From Phoronis australis (lineage: Eukaryota > Phoronida > Phoronidae), in the NCBI GenBank assembly GCA_002633005.1, contig NMRA01000533.1, positions 77,587 to 141,586 on the forward strand: 64,000 nucleotides of DNA, read 5' to 3'. The notes under the pieces are model-generated. The model saw nothing but the letters and a program-made list of their open reading frames with translations. It was not told the DNA's origin and searched no databases. Position numbers and translations under genes: made by a program. Shown one piece after another: positions 1-11,514 of this stretch. Numbering within the stretch: the first letter of the stretch is position 1; every line of letters starts with the position of its first letter.

Positions 1-769
1 ACCTACTTATATAAATATTAACTGATTTTCTTCGAAAAAATGTAATGTTGCACAAGTGTTTCACCAACTTCAAATACAGTCGTTATGCCTTAAAATAAAC
101 TACTGCAAAAGTTACCATAAAACCGGGTACACATGCCCATGAGCGCTATATGTTAAACAATAACTAATTTATTGGAGTGTTTGATATAATATGCTATAGT
201 ACAAACTTGCCATTGAACATATGATATTCTGACTTGGTCTTCTTGGGAATAGACGGTTCACCGAGGATGTTACGCAGTCTCAAAAGCTTAAATTTGTAAT
301 AAATATAAATAAATAAATAAATAAAAAAGATATGACATTTTGGAGCATTTAAAAAGCTACAACCTTCGATATAATTGAAATTAAAACCGAATTGAGATCC
401 ATGCCGTATCTACCGAAATAAAGTCTCTCACAATTTATTTTCTTTTCTCTCAAGGATAATCATGGTTCACTTCAATAAAGTGTGGCCTGTCCTTCAATGA
501 AAAGTGGGAAACATACAAAAAATCGTATAAATTGTGATTTTGCATTTGGATTATGTTTTACATGTACGTAATTAAACGACTCCAAATATGAGACCATAAT
601 TGAATTTGATCATGCGAACGTATATTCGACATTTTTATCGCAATCCGCATGGCGTGTTAATATCAAAAGTGACACTCAACACTTAATGTACATGTAGGCT
701 GCGGCTGCGGCCAATTTGCCCTCCTTAAATATTAAAACCGTGGCTCATTTTTACTCAGGTATTGCATGT
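1..769. other. AT-rich sequence, nothing recognised
   Basis: No open frame, exon or RNA gene can be supported here. The stretch holds a short tetranucleotide repeat near 302-325 and a CTGCGG doublet near 700-712. It ends where a local tandem duplication begins. Confidence 0.5.
302..325. repeat. (AAAT)n microsatellite
   Basis: A run of about six tandem AAAT units that merges into A-rich sequence. Simple slippage repeat. Confidence 0.8.
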
Positions 770-1209
770 AGGCCAAGTGAATGTGGTTTGTTTGTATTTG
801 TGAATATGTTGAGAATGAGAAAAGGCCACTTGCGCGGAAGTAGCTGCACTCTTGTTCAAGTTGACGGCTCCTTGTTGCAATTGTGCTTTGCTGGCTACCG
901 ACTGAGAAATTAGCCACGATTTCAGCGAACCCTCAAACAAGCCAGATTTGAAACAAATTAGTTTGTTGACTGTTACTTTTGCACAATAGGCCAAGTGAAT
1001 GTGGTTTGTTCATATTTGTGAATATGTTGAGAATGAAAAAAGGCCACTTGCGCGGAAGTAGCTGCACTCTTGTTCAAGTTGACGGCCCCTTGTTGCAATT
1101 GTGCTTTGCTGGCTACCGACTGAGAAATTAGCCACGATTTCAGCGAACCCAGCCAGAAACAAGCCAGATTTGAAACAAATTAGTTTGTTGACTGTTACTT
1201 TTGCACAAT
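770..1209. repeat. Two-copy tandem duplication, about 220 bp unit
   Basis: Unit 1 spans 770-987 and unit 2 spans 988-1209. Both start AGGCCAAGTGAATGTGG and end TTACTTTTGCACAAT. Unit 2 has a small insertion (CCAG-type) near 1147 and a few substitutions. The short open frames crossing it on both strands repeat because the DNA repeats and resemble no family I know, so I treat it as non-coding. Confidence 0.85.
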
Positions 1210-1367
1210 ATTTTTGGAATTGGAAAGACATTTGCCTTCGGAATCTTATGTTGGCTTTAGTCTAACATGGACAGGGAAGTGATGGCTTTTTGTGTAAAAG
1301 TGCCGATTTTGAGTGTTTGCCCCTATTTTTCTTAGTCAGCTTGGTAGAAAAATTAACGAGAGCGTAG

Positions 1368-2200
1368 CGACACTTGGCGAAATTACGCGAAAACAGGACG
1401 ATGGGGAGGACGACGACGACGACAACGACGGTGACGATGAAGGCAGAGATTACGAACAACACGATAATATTCATGGGACTAGCTAACAAATTACTAAGAA
1501 ATAGGCCGCAGTCTTGTTCATGCACTCGGTAAACCGGCAACAGTGAGAGAGCGCTCGGAGGAGCGACACTTGGCGAAATTACGCGAAAACAGGACGATGG
1601 GGAGGACGACAATGATGACGATGAAGGCGGAGATTATGAACAACACCATAACATTCATGTGACTAGCGTTTAAAACTCTATCGAACTGTACAATTTTCTT
1701 CCGAAATAACCAGTTCCCTGCAAGCACTAGAAAAGGTCTGACTACAGATTCAGAATGCCCGTCCTCTCTAGATTCTAACTACTGCATGCAGTCACAGTAA
1801 GCCCCTTACCACCTACTTTTTGGCATATTTGATCTGTCTGACAGCCACCTGAAATCGCACCCGGTTTCTCAGACAGCAGACGACAGGGGTAGATAGCAAA
1901 TGACAGCCACCCGTTTGCATCAAAAGTAGGCAAAAACTTGGCTTTTCTCATTCAAATACACAAGTAGAGCAGTTTCTTGGCAATTGTTGTCAACAATTTC
2001 CTCAAACCAACCGCCAAACCCGACACACGCCCTCAACATAAATTCTAGGCACTAGAAAATGCTCCTTGGCCGTTGCCTGCGGCCTGACTCTTCAGTGCTA
2101 CCTACAACCTTGAGTGACACTAGGCAAAATTAACGACAATGATAATTGTGATGATGAAGGTGGCGATGATGAACAACATCATAACATTTATATGACGAAC
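1368..2200 (+). repeat. Three dispersed degenerate copies with GAC/GAT runs
   Basis: Copies lie at 1368-1484, 1563-1667 and about 2114-2200. All share a start like GCGACACTTGGCGAAATTA, a run of GAC/GAT codons, then GAACAACA and an ATTCATG block. On the + strand one frame reads an acidic stretch (for example DDGEDDDDDNDGDDEG in copy 1), closed by a stop after about 40 codons. Copy 3 lacks the GCGAAAACAGG block. The DNA similarity extends across frames, so a duplicated non-coding or TE segment is the simplest reading. A decayed acidic protein repeat cannot be excluded. Confidence 0.6.
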
Positions 2201-2278
2201 TTAAATATCATAAATGAACTGCAGTCTTGTTCAATAGAAGCTAAACCAACATCAATGCAGCAAGAGCGCACAATAAAG

Positions 2279-3890
2279 GAACTGCGCTATCAGAAAATCT
2301 CGAATAATTCAAAAAGTAGACGTGGTAGCGGAAAATGGAAGATATCTCCTGAAAGCCCGTTCAAAACTCTATAATTTTTTGAAAAAATAAATTTTTGCGT
2401 TTTTTTGAAATTCAGTCATATAACTCGAAAACAGTTAGTCTGAGAAAAACGTAATCGCTAAACTTTTGAAAGAACATACTTCAAGGAATCCACATGCAAA
2501 AATTCTTATCATTTGCTCTTCCCGTTAAAAATGCGAGAGCAGAACAATTGAAAACGGGTGAAAATGCGCCAGAGCCGCCATCTTGAAAGTGACTTCCGGT
2601 TTAACAAAATTTTATAAAAGCCGATTAATAGCAACAAACATGTGACCAGTTTGAAAATGATTGGTTCACCAATGTGCCCTCTACAGGCGAAAACGTTTTC
2701 CGCCAGATATCTAGGTGCGCATGGGCAGTTGCCAATATTTTCGCCTTGTTTGACTAGAAGTCAACGATTTTCGGCACAGCTGCAGCAAATGTGATCGATA
2801 ATAATCGTCTTACGTTTCAGCCCTGTACGTCAAAAAATGCGGCCTCTACGAGCATTTGGCTGTGAAATCGGAAACAAAATGGCCACCACGTCCGCCATTT
2901 TGCAACCGATCACGACGAAAAATAGTAGCTGTCTAGTACTTCCTGATCTACACGTCGTGTGCAAATTTCGTGAAAATCGGACGAAAATTGCGACCTGTAG
3001 AAAGCGAAAAACAAAAATGATTGATGAGCCATGCTTTGTTCCCACGATCCAAACTAGGTGGCGCTATGCGACAGGGTAGGAACAGCGCTATCGGAAAATC
3101 TCAAATAATTCAAAAGGTTGACGTCGGAGCGAAAAATGAAAAAAATCTTCTGAAAGCCCTTGCAAAACTCTACCTACTTTGATAGTTTTGGAACATTCCA
3201 TAACTTTTTCGAAAAAATTGAAGTTTTGCGTTTTTTTGAAATTCAAATTCAAATAACTCGAAAACGGTAAGTCTGAGAAAAACTCTCCCAGAACTTCTGA
3301 AAGAGCATTGTTTAAGGAATCCACATACAAAAATCCACGTCATTTGCTCTTCCCGTTAAAAACGCAACCGCAGAACGATTGAAATGTGCGAACATGCACC
3401 ACAGCCGCCATCCTGTATGTGACTTCCGGTTAAACACAATTAATTCTATAAAAGCTTATTAATATCATCAGACACGTGACCAGTTTGAAACTGATTGGTT
3501 CGCAAACGCGCCCTCTAGAGGAGAAAATGTTTTTGGCCAGATATCGGGGTGCGCATGCGGCACTACCAATATTTCCGCTATCTTTAATCGGAAGTCATCG
3601 ATTTTCAGCCCAGTTGTAGCACATGTGTTCTATAATAATCGTTTTACGTTTCAGCCCTGTACGTCGAAAAATGCGGCCTCTATGAGCATTTGACTGTGAA
3701 ATCGGAAATGAAATGGCCGCCACGTCCGCCATTTTTAATCTGTTCATGACCAAAAACAACAGCTTTCGAGTACTTCACTATCTACACGTCGTGTTCAAAT
3801 TTCGTGAAAATCGGACGAAAATTGCGACATGTAGAGAGCGAACAAACAAAAAAATTGCTGTCAGACCAACATACTTGGCGAAATTTCGCC
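2279..3890. repeat. Two-copy tandem duplication, about 800 bp unit
   Basis: Copy 1 is 2279-3079 and copy 2 is 3080 to about 3890. They share GAACNGCGCTATC at the start, blocks such as CTTCCCGTTAAAAA and GTGACTTCCGGTT in the middle, and GTGAAAATCGGACGAAAATT near the end. A hairpin is kept in both: arms CAAAATGGC and GCCATTTTG at 2875-2902, shorter AAATGGC/GCCATTT at 3711-3734. Both copies keep a short + frame (2837-3079 and 3713-3895) with matching words such as KFRENRTKIATC. Substitutions are frequent and stops differ, so this looks like an old interspersed repeat and not a gene. Confidence 0.75.
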
Positions 3891-6073
3891 ATTAATAAAT
3901 CTTATCACTCGACTTACGATTATATAGAGATGGCTACCTTACATCTTCCTCTCGAGGACTTCATCAGCCGAAAGGCGTTGTCGACTGTGTAAACAATGCC
4001 GGGATCAAACTGTGTGGACGGCCAAACAAACAGTTGAACTTAACAATGTTGTGGATTACTCGAAGGTTAAACACCAAATTATTATGTTTGTTCCAAGACA
4101 TGTACTTTTTCAGTTTTGTGGCTATTCTGTAGGCCTATCTGACTTTGAATTCGGAGTTTCACTCATGTGGGGCTTTGTCTCGGCTTCTGCTGGATCCCAG
4201 CACTAGTGTAGCGGTAGTCCCCGGAAAGTTGTTGTTAAGGACATTTTTACTTTTTTTGCATTTATTTCGACCTATGTTGGGCATCGTTGTTTGGTAGCAC
4301 AGGTATTTTTTTGTTCTTCATATGCTCGTAGCCCGACGTTCAACTGAAATTGTTAGATTCGATAGGCACATGCTGGCAGGGCACTACATTACTCAATTCA
4401 AAGCCTCGTCCGAACTTTTGTCACGAAAAAATAATCGGTTTAATTAGTTTTTGATGAGGACCCTAGTAAACACTACCCCTGTACAGTTAAGGAGAGCTCA
4501 TTTTGTAGTTGTTCAAACACTATAATTGGATTTATAAAACTTTAAAAACCGTTTTAGTAATTTTTGTAAATGGTCACTTTTTGCCACTAGACCAGACCTG
4601 TCATCTTTTGTTACCATACCAGAGCTTAGTGATCGTGTTACGTTTAAAGTTAAATGCAAACAACCTTTATGCATTGAAATTACAAAAATATGAAGTTCAT
4701 CAGGAGGTTTGTCTTCATGGTGCACTGAATTACGGCCAATTGCATGCGTTAATTTGACTTTTAGACACATCCCAAGACCTACCGGATCTAACTAATTGCC
4801 TAGGATAAGATGAGTATGTGCCTGAGCTAGGAACCTGATTTTTAATCAAAATATTTCGCTCGAAGACTAGAAAAGTATAAACAGTGCTATCGATTTGACC
4901 TATTTTACTTGGAGAATACCATCAGTTTTGACCTACTTTTCATTTGACCGAATTTAGCAGACGGCAGAATAAAAATGTCGGCGAATACCCACTGATTTTG
5001 TTCGAAACATCCTGTAATCTATGGCATCGTGCAGGTAATTGGACTTAAGGTACATATCCAGCTTTACATGAACACATCGGATCAGTGGTCTTGTCTGTTT
5101 TCAAGTTAAGGTGTACTACGTGTGGGATTCTTCTGATTTTCGATGGCTCCGAAATACTTTTCCTCGAACACTTATTTTTTCATCGTCGCAGCATTAAATA
5201 TTCCCAAGTTATGAACGTACAATTTTCAGCTGAAAGGTACCGCCTGTTGTTTTTGTCGAAGCGTTTTCTGAAAGTTCAAAAAACGTTCATGAATTCCACC
5301 AGGAATAATCGCTTAGCGACTGTTTACTTGCCTCTGACGTCTTGTTTGTTTGTCAGGTATCACGTGACTTTCCGCAAGGAAGTCAATTCCAAAAATAGTC
5401 CCGAGTTGTTCGGAAATGATGAAAATTCGGTAATTCTGACACTATTTTGCATAAAGGGACGCACGCGACATGTTTTGACTTTGTTTCTATTGACATTCAA
5501 TAGTCCATCAATTTACCTCAAAAAGTGCAATAAACAAGCTCATATTTGGCAGTATACGGGGTCATTTTCAACTTAATTTTATTAAAAAACTGAACTAACA
5601 GGAAATTGTGAACCAAGTTTTGAATCGGTCAGTGATGTGATTTATTGAGCCGGGTCATAGTTTGTTGAAATTCATTTGGAGATTTAACTTTATTTGACGC
5701 AATATTATCATTTTATGGGATACTATGTATAGAACAGTCAAGCATACATTTCGTAAGTCTCATATGTCAATAAATGAAAGAATTCACCTCACCACGTATT
5801 GCATACCGGAAATAGTAATTACGCCAAGTGAACGATGTTCGTGATATCAAAACTCTAAAGAGCTGCATACCCGAAAATGCTTACATGTACCTCCGCAACT
5901 TGCGCCGTCCGTGAAAATATAAGACAACGATTCCAGCAATCACGCCCATGAGATTCTGAGCAACGATTTCGGTGTCACCCCAAGAACCAAACCTTAATTA
6001 AGTCTGGTTTCAACTCAACATTTTTGACACTCAACATTCATTTTAAATACCTTGTCAACTTGAAAATTTTTAG
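3891..6073. other. Unassigned sequence upstream of the first sushi exon
   Basis: No exon with recognisable domain content was found. The longest open frame in the window lies here (5085-5576, +, about 163 codons, GTG at the start, no ATG near it). Its translation is rich in F, L and basic residues, has no recognisable domain or repeat, and has no splice-site context to make it an exon. I regard it as a chance or TE-derived frame (confidence about 0.15 that it is coding). Confidence 0.45.
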
Positions 6074-6250
6074 GGAAAGTGTGTGGACCGCCTGATGTCA
6101 ACCCCAGTTCAACTGTTAACACTACGTCCGAAGTTTATGAAGGAATATCGAGATATTCTTGTGATGAAGGATACGAAAGATTGGCTGGTGACGAAACGCG
6201 TACGTGTGATGCTTACGGTGAATGGTCAGGATCACCACTAGTTTGTACTG
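6074..6250 (+). CDS. Sushi (CCP) exon, divergent first copy
   Basis: One internal exon of 177 nt, phase 1-1, with acceptor TTTTTAG before it and donor GTAAGC after it. The 58 complete codons carry the four CCP cysteines at residues 3, 29, 44 and 57 and the tryptophan at 50, with CGPP at the start, YSCDEGY around Cys2 and TRTCDA around Cys3. It aligns without gaps to the array exons downstream but is much diverged from them (about half the residues differ), so it is an older module of the same gene or a neighbour. CCP modules bind protein or glycan partners outside the cell. No further exon was seen between here and the array at 11.4 kb. Confidence 0.88.
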
Positions 6251-6383
6251 GTAAGCAAAATATTATCCACACTGGAAGTTGTAAAGGCGAGCCTAAATAT
6301 TATTTCGTTGTTCTTTTTTCACAAACTGTTCTCCGATGTTCAAACACACACTCCGGGCATTATATAACCCCATACCAATAAAC

Positions 6384-6575
6384 CACAGAAAATTCAGAAA
6401 CTGGTAATGGGAATAGACCGACTGGTCTCTAGATTGACAGTCTAGGACAGTTACCACTGAGCCTTTTAGGACCTGATACCAGTGTACTTACTGTTTGCAG
6501 CCAACTGTTGTGTCATATATCACACGAGCGACGTTTCGCCTTTTCCACACGAGATTTGAACAATTTAATAATCAT
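6384..6575 (-). mobile_element. tRNA-derived SINE-like unit 1 (tRNA-Asp-like head)
   Basis: On the minus strand the head (6401-6476) reads like a tRNA. An anticodon arm CTAGA-CTGTCAA-TCTAG gives anticodon GTC (Asp), preceded by AGTGGTAACTG as a decayed A box and followed by a decayed B box. The unit shares with its two neighbours a leading CAGAAA..TCAGAAA block and a trailing block ending in an ACACGAG/CCATGAG..GTTT..TTTT pattern. It is not a working tRNA gene because the acceptor stem does not close. Confidence 0.6.
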
Positions 6576-6635
6576 AAATTTAACAGTATATATAGACTAG
6601 GAGGTTTACCTATAGTTTACTATATCAAATAAACA

Positions 6636-6815
6636 CACAGAAATCAGAAAACCCAACTGGTAATCGGTCCATTGGTCTCTATATTGTCTGTCTTGTACTC
6701 TCACCACTGAGCTACTGAGGACCCGACATCTGTGCAATTACTGTTTTCGGCATCCTTTTACATCATATTTCCCATGAGCAGCGTTTTGATTTTTTCAAAT
6801 GGTATTTGGAAAATT
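6636..6815 (-). mobile_element. tRNA-derived SINE-like unit 2
   Basis: Second member of the local trio. On the minus strand it contains GTAGCTCAGTGGTGAGAG, a good A-box match, and a weaker B box (GGACCGATTACC). The flanks ACACAGAAATCAGAAA and TTCCCATGAGCAGCGTTTTG match units 1 and 3. Confidence 0.6.
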
Positions 6816-6898
6816 ATGTAACCAGCGTATTACCAGTAGTTGTTAATTACATATAGCAAATATATAAACTCTGGGGTTGGCCAATCATGTATCACGTA

Positions 6899-7086
6899 AA
6901 CACAGCAAAATCAGAAACCCTAACAGGGATTCGAAGCTCAGATATCTAGATTGCCGATATATTGCTCTTGCCACAGAGTTACTGCTGATCAGGTATCTGC
7001 AATTACTCTTTGTGGATCACTTGATGTTACATATCCCGTGAACAGAGTTTCGTCTTTTTTGGGTGGGATGTGGACAATTAAATAAT
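6899..7086 (-). mobile_element. tRNA-derived SINE-like unit 3
   Basis: Third member of the trio. On the minus strand the B box is well kept (GCTTCGAATCCC) and the A box reads GTAACTCTGTGGCAAGAG. The trailing block CCCGTGAACAGAGTTTCGTC parallels the other two units. Spacing between units is about 250 nt. Confidence 0.6.
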
Positions 7087-10084
7087 CAACGATGATCTCG
7101 TATTTTGTTCGATTTTTTTCAGTAGAGCTATATTTTTCTGAACTTTTGCACTCCTAAATGTACAAAGTAGAGAGGAGACAACCCTGAGAATTGCTGAGAA
7201 GTAATTATTGCCAGGTTATAGTTTTTCAAAATTTGATTTTAGCCATAATAGCATCAAAAAAGGCCAATCGCACACAAAAAAGCTCTTATTAGTTAGACGT
7301 TTCATTGATTTATTAGGAGATGTCAGCATACAAACAATCATATACCATCTGTCAATGTGCGAGTCAGATTACATCCATGAAGCCACGTGAGTTCAACAAC
7401 AATGAAAGGAAATAGTTAATAGATTATCACCATAGATGTAGGGTCTCTGAGGTCTGCATGTTATGCAGATATCCAGAAGCATGCCGGTCCTCAATAGTAG
7501 GTACAAATGTATTCGAACGATACGTTTGCTTTACTTTCATCCAAGAACTAAGTCGACAACTTTTTCCATCTTATATGAACAATTTGCAACCGTCCATAAA
7601 TTTCAATGGTGAAGTTGAGCTTGAGTCGTTTTTACCTTTACTAGATGTCTTTCTTAAACGGGAGGATACCACCGTTGTAATATCTGCCCAGTTTTTCTAG
7701 GTTTTACCTCAAATTTGATATTTTTGTGCCGATACAGTGCAAGAGATATCTAGTCAATTTCTTCTTGTATCGTGACTGGATAATTCGTTCTACCAATTTA
7801 ACCTTTGTCTGTGACTTTCAGTAATTACATGACAATGGTTACTATAAGATTTTTGAAGAGCTGTAAAAGGTACTTCCTTCAAAATGAATGGTGATGGTAA
7901 CGTAACGCTTAGTTACAATGGGCCCAGAAGGCTGAAGTTTAAACGCGAATTATCTTGTCTTATTCATTACATTGACACAGCGGTTGAGCTGATTTTGATT
8001 TTTAACCCCTTTGTGAACTTCCCAGTATGCTATGAAATCATATATTTCTTTTGTTAAACAGAAGCGATGTTGGTCATCAGGTTGAGTGTGATAATTGTAA
8101 TGATTTATATATTGCACTCACACGGAGATGTCTCAGTGACAGATTGAGAGAACATCACACCTCACACAAAAGCAACATCTCAAGGCATTGTGTCAGTAAC
8201 AATCACCAAGCCAATTCAGTCAAATTTTGAGGTCAAGGTCAAGGTCAAATCCCAAAAAACAAAATGGCCGCCCGGTAACACAATCTATGGTTGCTTGAGA
8301 TATGATCACACATTTTAAGGCTAGGTAATAGTGTTTTATTAACTAGAAATATATCATAATGGCATCGCAATATCTTTTCCTCATAATATCAAGACCCCTC
8401 ACTTGCATAATTTCAATATGGCCACCAAAATGTAACTAACCAGCTGCAATTTTAACAAAATCATCTATTTTGATCTGATGCAAGACTAATAATACAACAT
8501 CAAATAGGTTTTCTTACCACAAATTTATTAGATTTATCATTAATTTGTGCAATTGTTATGAAAATTCAGTTGACGTTATGATAAAAAGACCAATATATGC
8601 ATAGAACTTGACAGACTACCAAAAACTCAGAGGCCAGCTTTCAAAAATGTCGTTAGCATGTTTCTTCTTAAGCTCCTGTCTACATATAATCCGATTGTCA
8701 TCTGCTTATAATATCAACACAATAAAACAGATTAGTCTCAAATTGTCATTGCAGACCACATAATTCAATTAACATTATCATCTGTTCCTTTAGTCCATGT
8801 CAATGAAATGTTCCGCGGTATTTGCTAAGTGTTGTGCATGCTAAGGAATTGCTTTTAATTTATATTTCTTGCTGCTAAGTGGTATGCTCTTGCAACTATG
8901 CTTGTCACTCTGCCATCCAAACCTCTATGGACTTGGTTTCCCGTGGATGGGCATCAGGCTGCCAGCTTGATACTAGCATTTGTTAACTTGATTTATCAGA
9001 TGAGATTGGGTAGGCGATAAATTTGGCATGATCTGAATTTTTTGTTGGAAAAGCTACTTTTATAAAGTATTGACTTGGCTGGTTTTGACTATTTGATCAT
9101 AAACGAAACATGTAAACGTCTGAATTGTTTTGAATTACTGACTCTCGACGGTGAGTTGCTGAAAGGAATTGATTGCCGGCACGAGAATGCCTGAGTAGCA
9201 TCACGGTAAGCTTTTCATGTCTCCCATGCTGTTTTCTTCCCTTTTCCATAGAACTGGGACGTTGTGTCCAACCCTGTTAAGGCATGGAACATGGGTAGAG
9301 CTACACAAAAATCGTACCTAAGTAGTCAAACAAACTCTTGACGAAGAGTTCCCTCGCGTTCTTTCCAGCTTTAACCACTACCCGTAATTGAATTGCTGGC
9401 TGCAAAGCCTCAAGCTGATTAAAACACCAAGAAGAACGACCACAACATCAGTATCAATTGTAGAAACCAGTATTCTCTAATTAGCTTTGATCAAAGCGTC
9501 CGCAATGTACAAGCACATACAGGTGTCCGACTCTCGGTGTTATGTCAGAACCAGAGGAAAGAACAGAGTGACCGTGCGTAACATATATAATTTGTCCTGG
9601 AGGATAGGCGATTTCTAGAGATATCTTCAGCTATTACAGCATGAATAAATTTTCGAGTTTGCAAGAAATTCTGGAAGTACAGAGACAGTTGCATTTGGTG
9701 TGAAACTTAATTACCAAGATCACCTGTAGCTCAATCAGCGGTGGTCTTCAAGGTGTCTTCAGTGTAATCGTCAAACACAATGTCAAATCTACAGCAGTTG
9801 TGAAGGTTAGAATGTGCCCACTTAGCAGTTTTCGCTGAACTGTCCGAATGTCGCTGATTCGCGTGAAGAAAATTTTCACACCATAGCTGGCCCATCAAAG
9901 ACTTTGACATCGACTTATTCAGGAACGTCTGGATGAGAAGATTCCAACATTTTGTGCAAGTGTGACTTCTGTGAGGATAAACCGAGACTGTCGTTCTGGT
10001 TCAGGGATGGTGGCCAAGAATGATTCTCATGTATAACAAATCATCCCTCTAGAATTTGGCTATCTATAAAAACCTGACTAACTA
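7087..10084. other. Unassigned intron or intergenic sequence
   Basis: About 3 kb with no exon I can support. A GGTCAAGGTCAAGGTCAAA run sits near 8231-8249 next to AAAATGGCCGCC, a pattern of dispersed repeats in marine invertebrate genomes. Two short open frames (7208-7390, 7458-7700) have no domain content. The right edge is where homology to the sushi-array intron begins. Confidence 0.5.
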
Positions 10085-11436
10085 AGCTGCAGTCTTTCTT
10101 GATGTCACCCATTTCAGAACGGAATTTAAAATCAAAATTACGTTTAAACCTTTGCGAAGCTTATGCGGCCATATTCCCAACTCGGGTATCCACATGTGAG
10201 AAAGAGCACCAAACTTTCACTAAAATATCAGCAATTTTCCCAGTGACCGAACATAGTTTCAGTCTAAAGTGAGGCATGCATGCATTTTAGACGTAGACTG
10301 CATAGTTATGCATGTGTATTCATCAGATTTTGAAGAGGTGATTATTAACCTGAGAATATATCCAAAGTTTTATGTAAAAGTCAATTACATTTGGTTCAGT
10401 CAACTGTTTTTGAAAATCACCCTACGTCTGAGGTTCATTGTTTTATTTTTGTCTCTTGTTGAAAACATTTCTTTTCAAAGAACTCAGGCACTTTCCACGA
10501 AAATGTGCAAGATCACTCTTAAAACTGGCCCTAAACTTACCGAATCATGATAGTCCAATGAAATTTAATGGAAAGTTCTATTAAAATCCCAAGACTTATT
10601 TCAAATAGAGAAGTTCAATTTCTACATCAATTTGTTTTCCATTTCCTTTAAGCCCCTTAAACAATTTCGCTAACTAAACCTCTTTTATCAAAAACGGGCT
10701 CTCTTGGTTCAAAACACCCATGATGTTTTAACTTCAAAAAGAAATACCCAAATCTATTTAAATAGAAGTTTTGAACATACCTCACTGCGATGAATAAACA
10801 CATACGTTTTTTCAAGATCGGTGATCCTAGAGTCAAAGGTTTGGTGTTCTCGTGGAATGACAGTAAAGTTGCTGATGGAATTCATGGCTCGATAAAACAT
10901 GGAAACTTAGTGCTAAACCATATTTGTAACCCAAATTCTTTACTACTTTTCAAGGAATTTTATTTTTCGAAGCAATGAGAATCGAAAAATCATAATGGTC
11001 TTAAATTTGCCAAGGAAATTTGTAGACTATGTGCTTAGTAATTGAAATTAACTTCATAGTGTCTTCATTGCCGGGAAGGTATTGTGGAAGGATACTGAGA
11101 TATGATACTGTGAACACATGTTAAAATCATATAAATTGTATATAAATATGCTAAATGAAAGTGTAGGATGTTTCAGATATTTTACCAAATATGCTCGATC
11201 TTTACTCAATGGTAGTTAAGCTAATGCGTTTCTTTCGGAAAAGGGAAATTGCTCACTGATTCGAGTACCTCTAGTTGAATAATTTGCAGGTCTCCAAACC
11301 ATGTGTAATTGTTCAATCACTATAAAATTCGATTCTATTGTCATTTATAATACGGATTCTTAGACATGAAGCTAAGTTTTGGTCGATCTGCCTTGTTTTT
11401 CTAAATAAACTACACGTCAGCATTGGATAATTATAG
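10085..11436 (+). repeat. Left edge of array: half unit without its own exon, then intron before exon A
   Basis: Sequence from about 10085 to 10550 matches the part that normally follows a sushi exon (for example TTGCGAAGCTTATGCGGCCA, GTGACCGAACATA). No exon precedes it. At about 10514 it jumps directly to ATCACTCTTAAAACTGGCCC, skipping about 0.9 kb kept in unit B. The rest (to 11436) is a normal pre-exon intron ending GGATAATTATAG. Confidence 0.75.
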
Positions 11437-11514
11437 GAAAATACTGCGGAAAGCCAGACAACAACAACAATACAGCAGTTAAGGCTAACTCGGGAGTACA
11501 ACTTGAATGTGCTA
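11437..11514 (+). CDS. Sushi exon A, internally deleted (in frame)
   Basis: Exon of 78 nt with intact acceptor and donor (TAG before, GTAAGT after). Compared with exons B-H it lacks exactly 99 nt, that is residues 19-51, which removes cysteines 2 and 3 and the tryptophan. Residues 1-18 (with KYCGKPDNNNNTAV) and the last seven (GVQLECA) remain. The break lies between two CGG triplets, so a 3-nt microhomology can explain it. The frame and phase 1-1 are kept, so a transcript would still read through, but the product would be a 25-residue linker with two cysteines and no CCP fold. Inclusion in mRNA is unknown. Confidence 0.7.

Noticed and set aside
5085-5576. 163-codon open frame
   Set aside because: No recognisable domain, GTG as first codon, no supporting splice sites or neighbours; probably chance or old repeat.
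6401-6476. A functional tRNA-Asp gene
   Set aside because: The anticodon arm is good but the acceptor stem and B box are decayed, and the segment is one of three SINE-like units.
9178-9190. GCCGGCACGAG resembling a cDNA-library adaptor
   Set aside because: Only partial match and embedded in ordinary genomic sequence; chance or coincidence is more likely than contamination.
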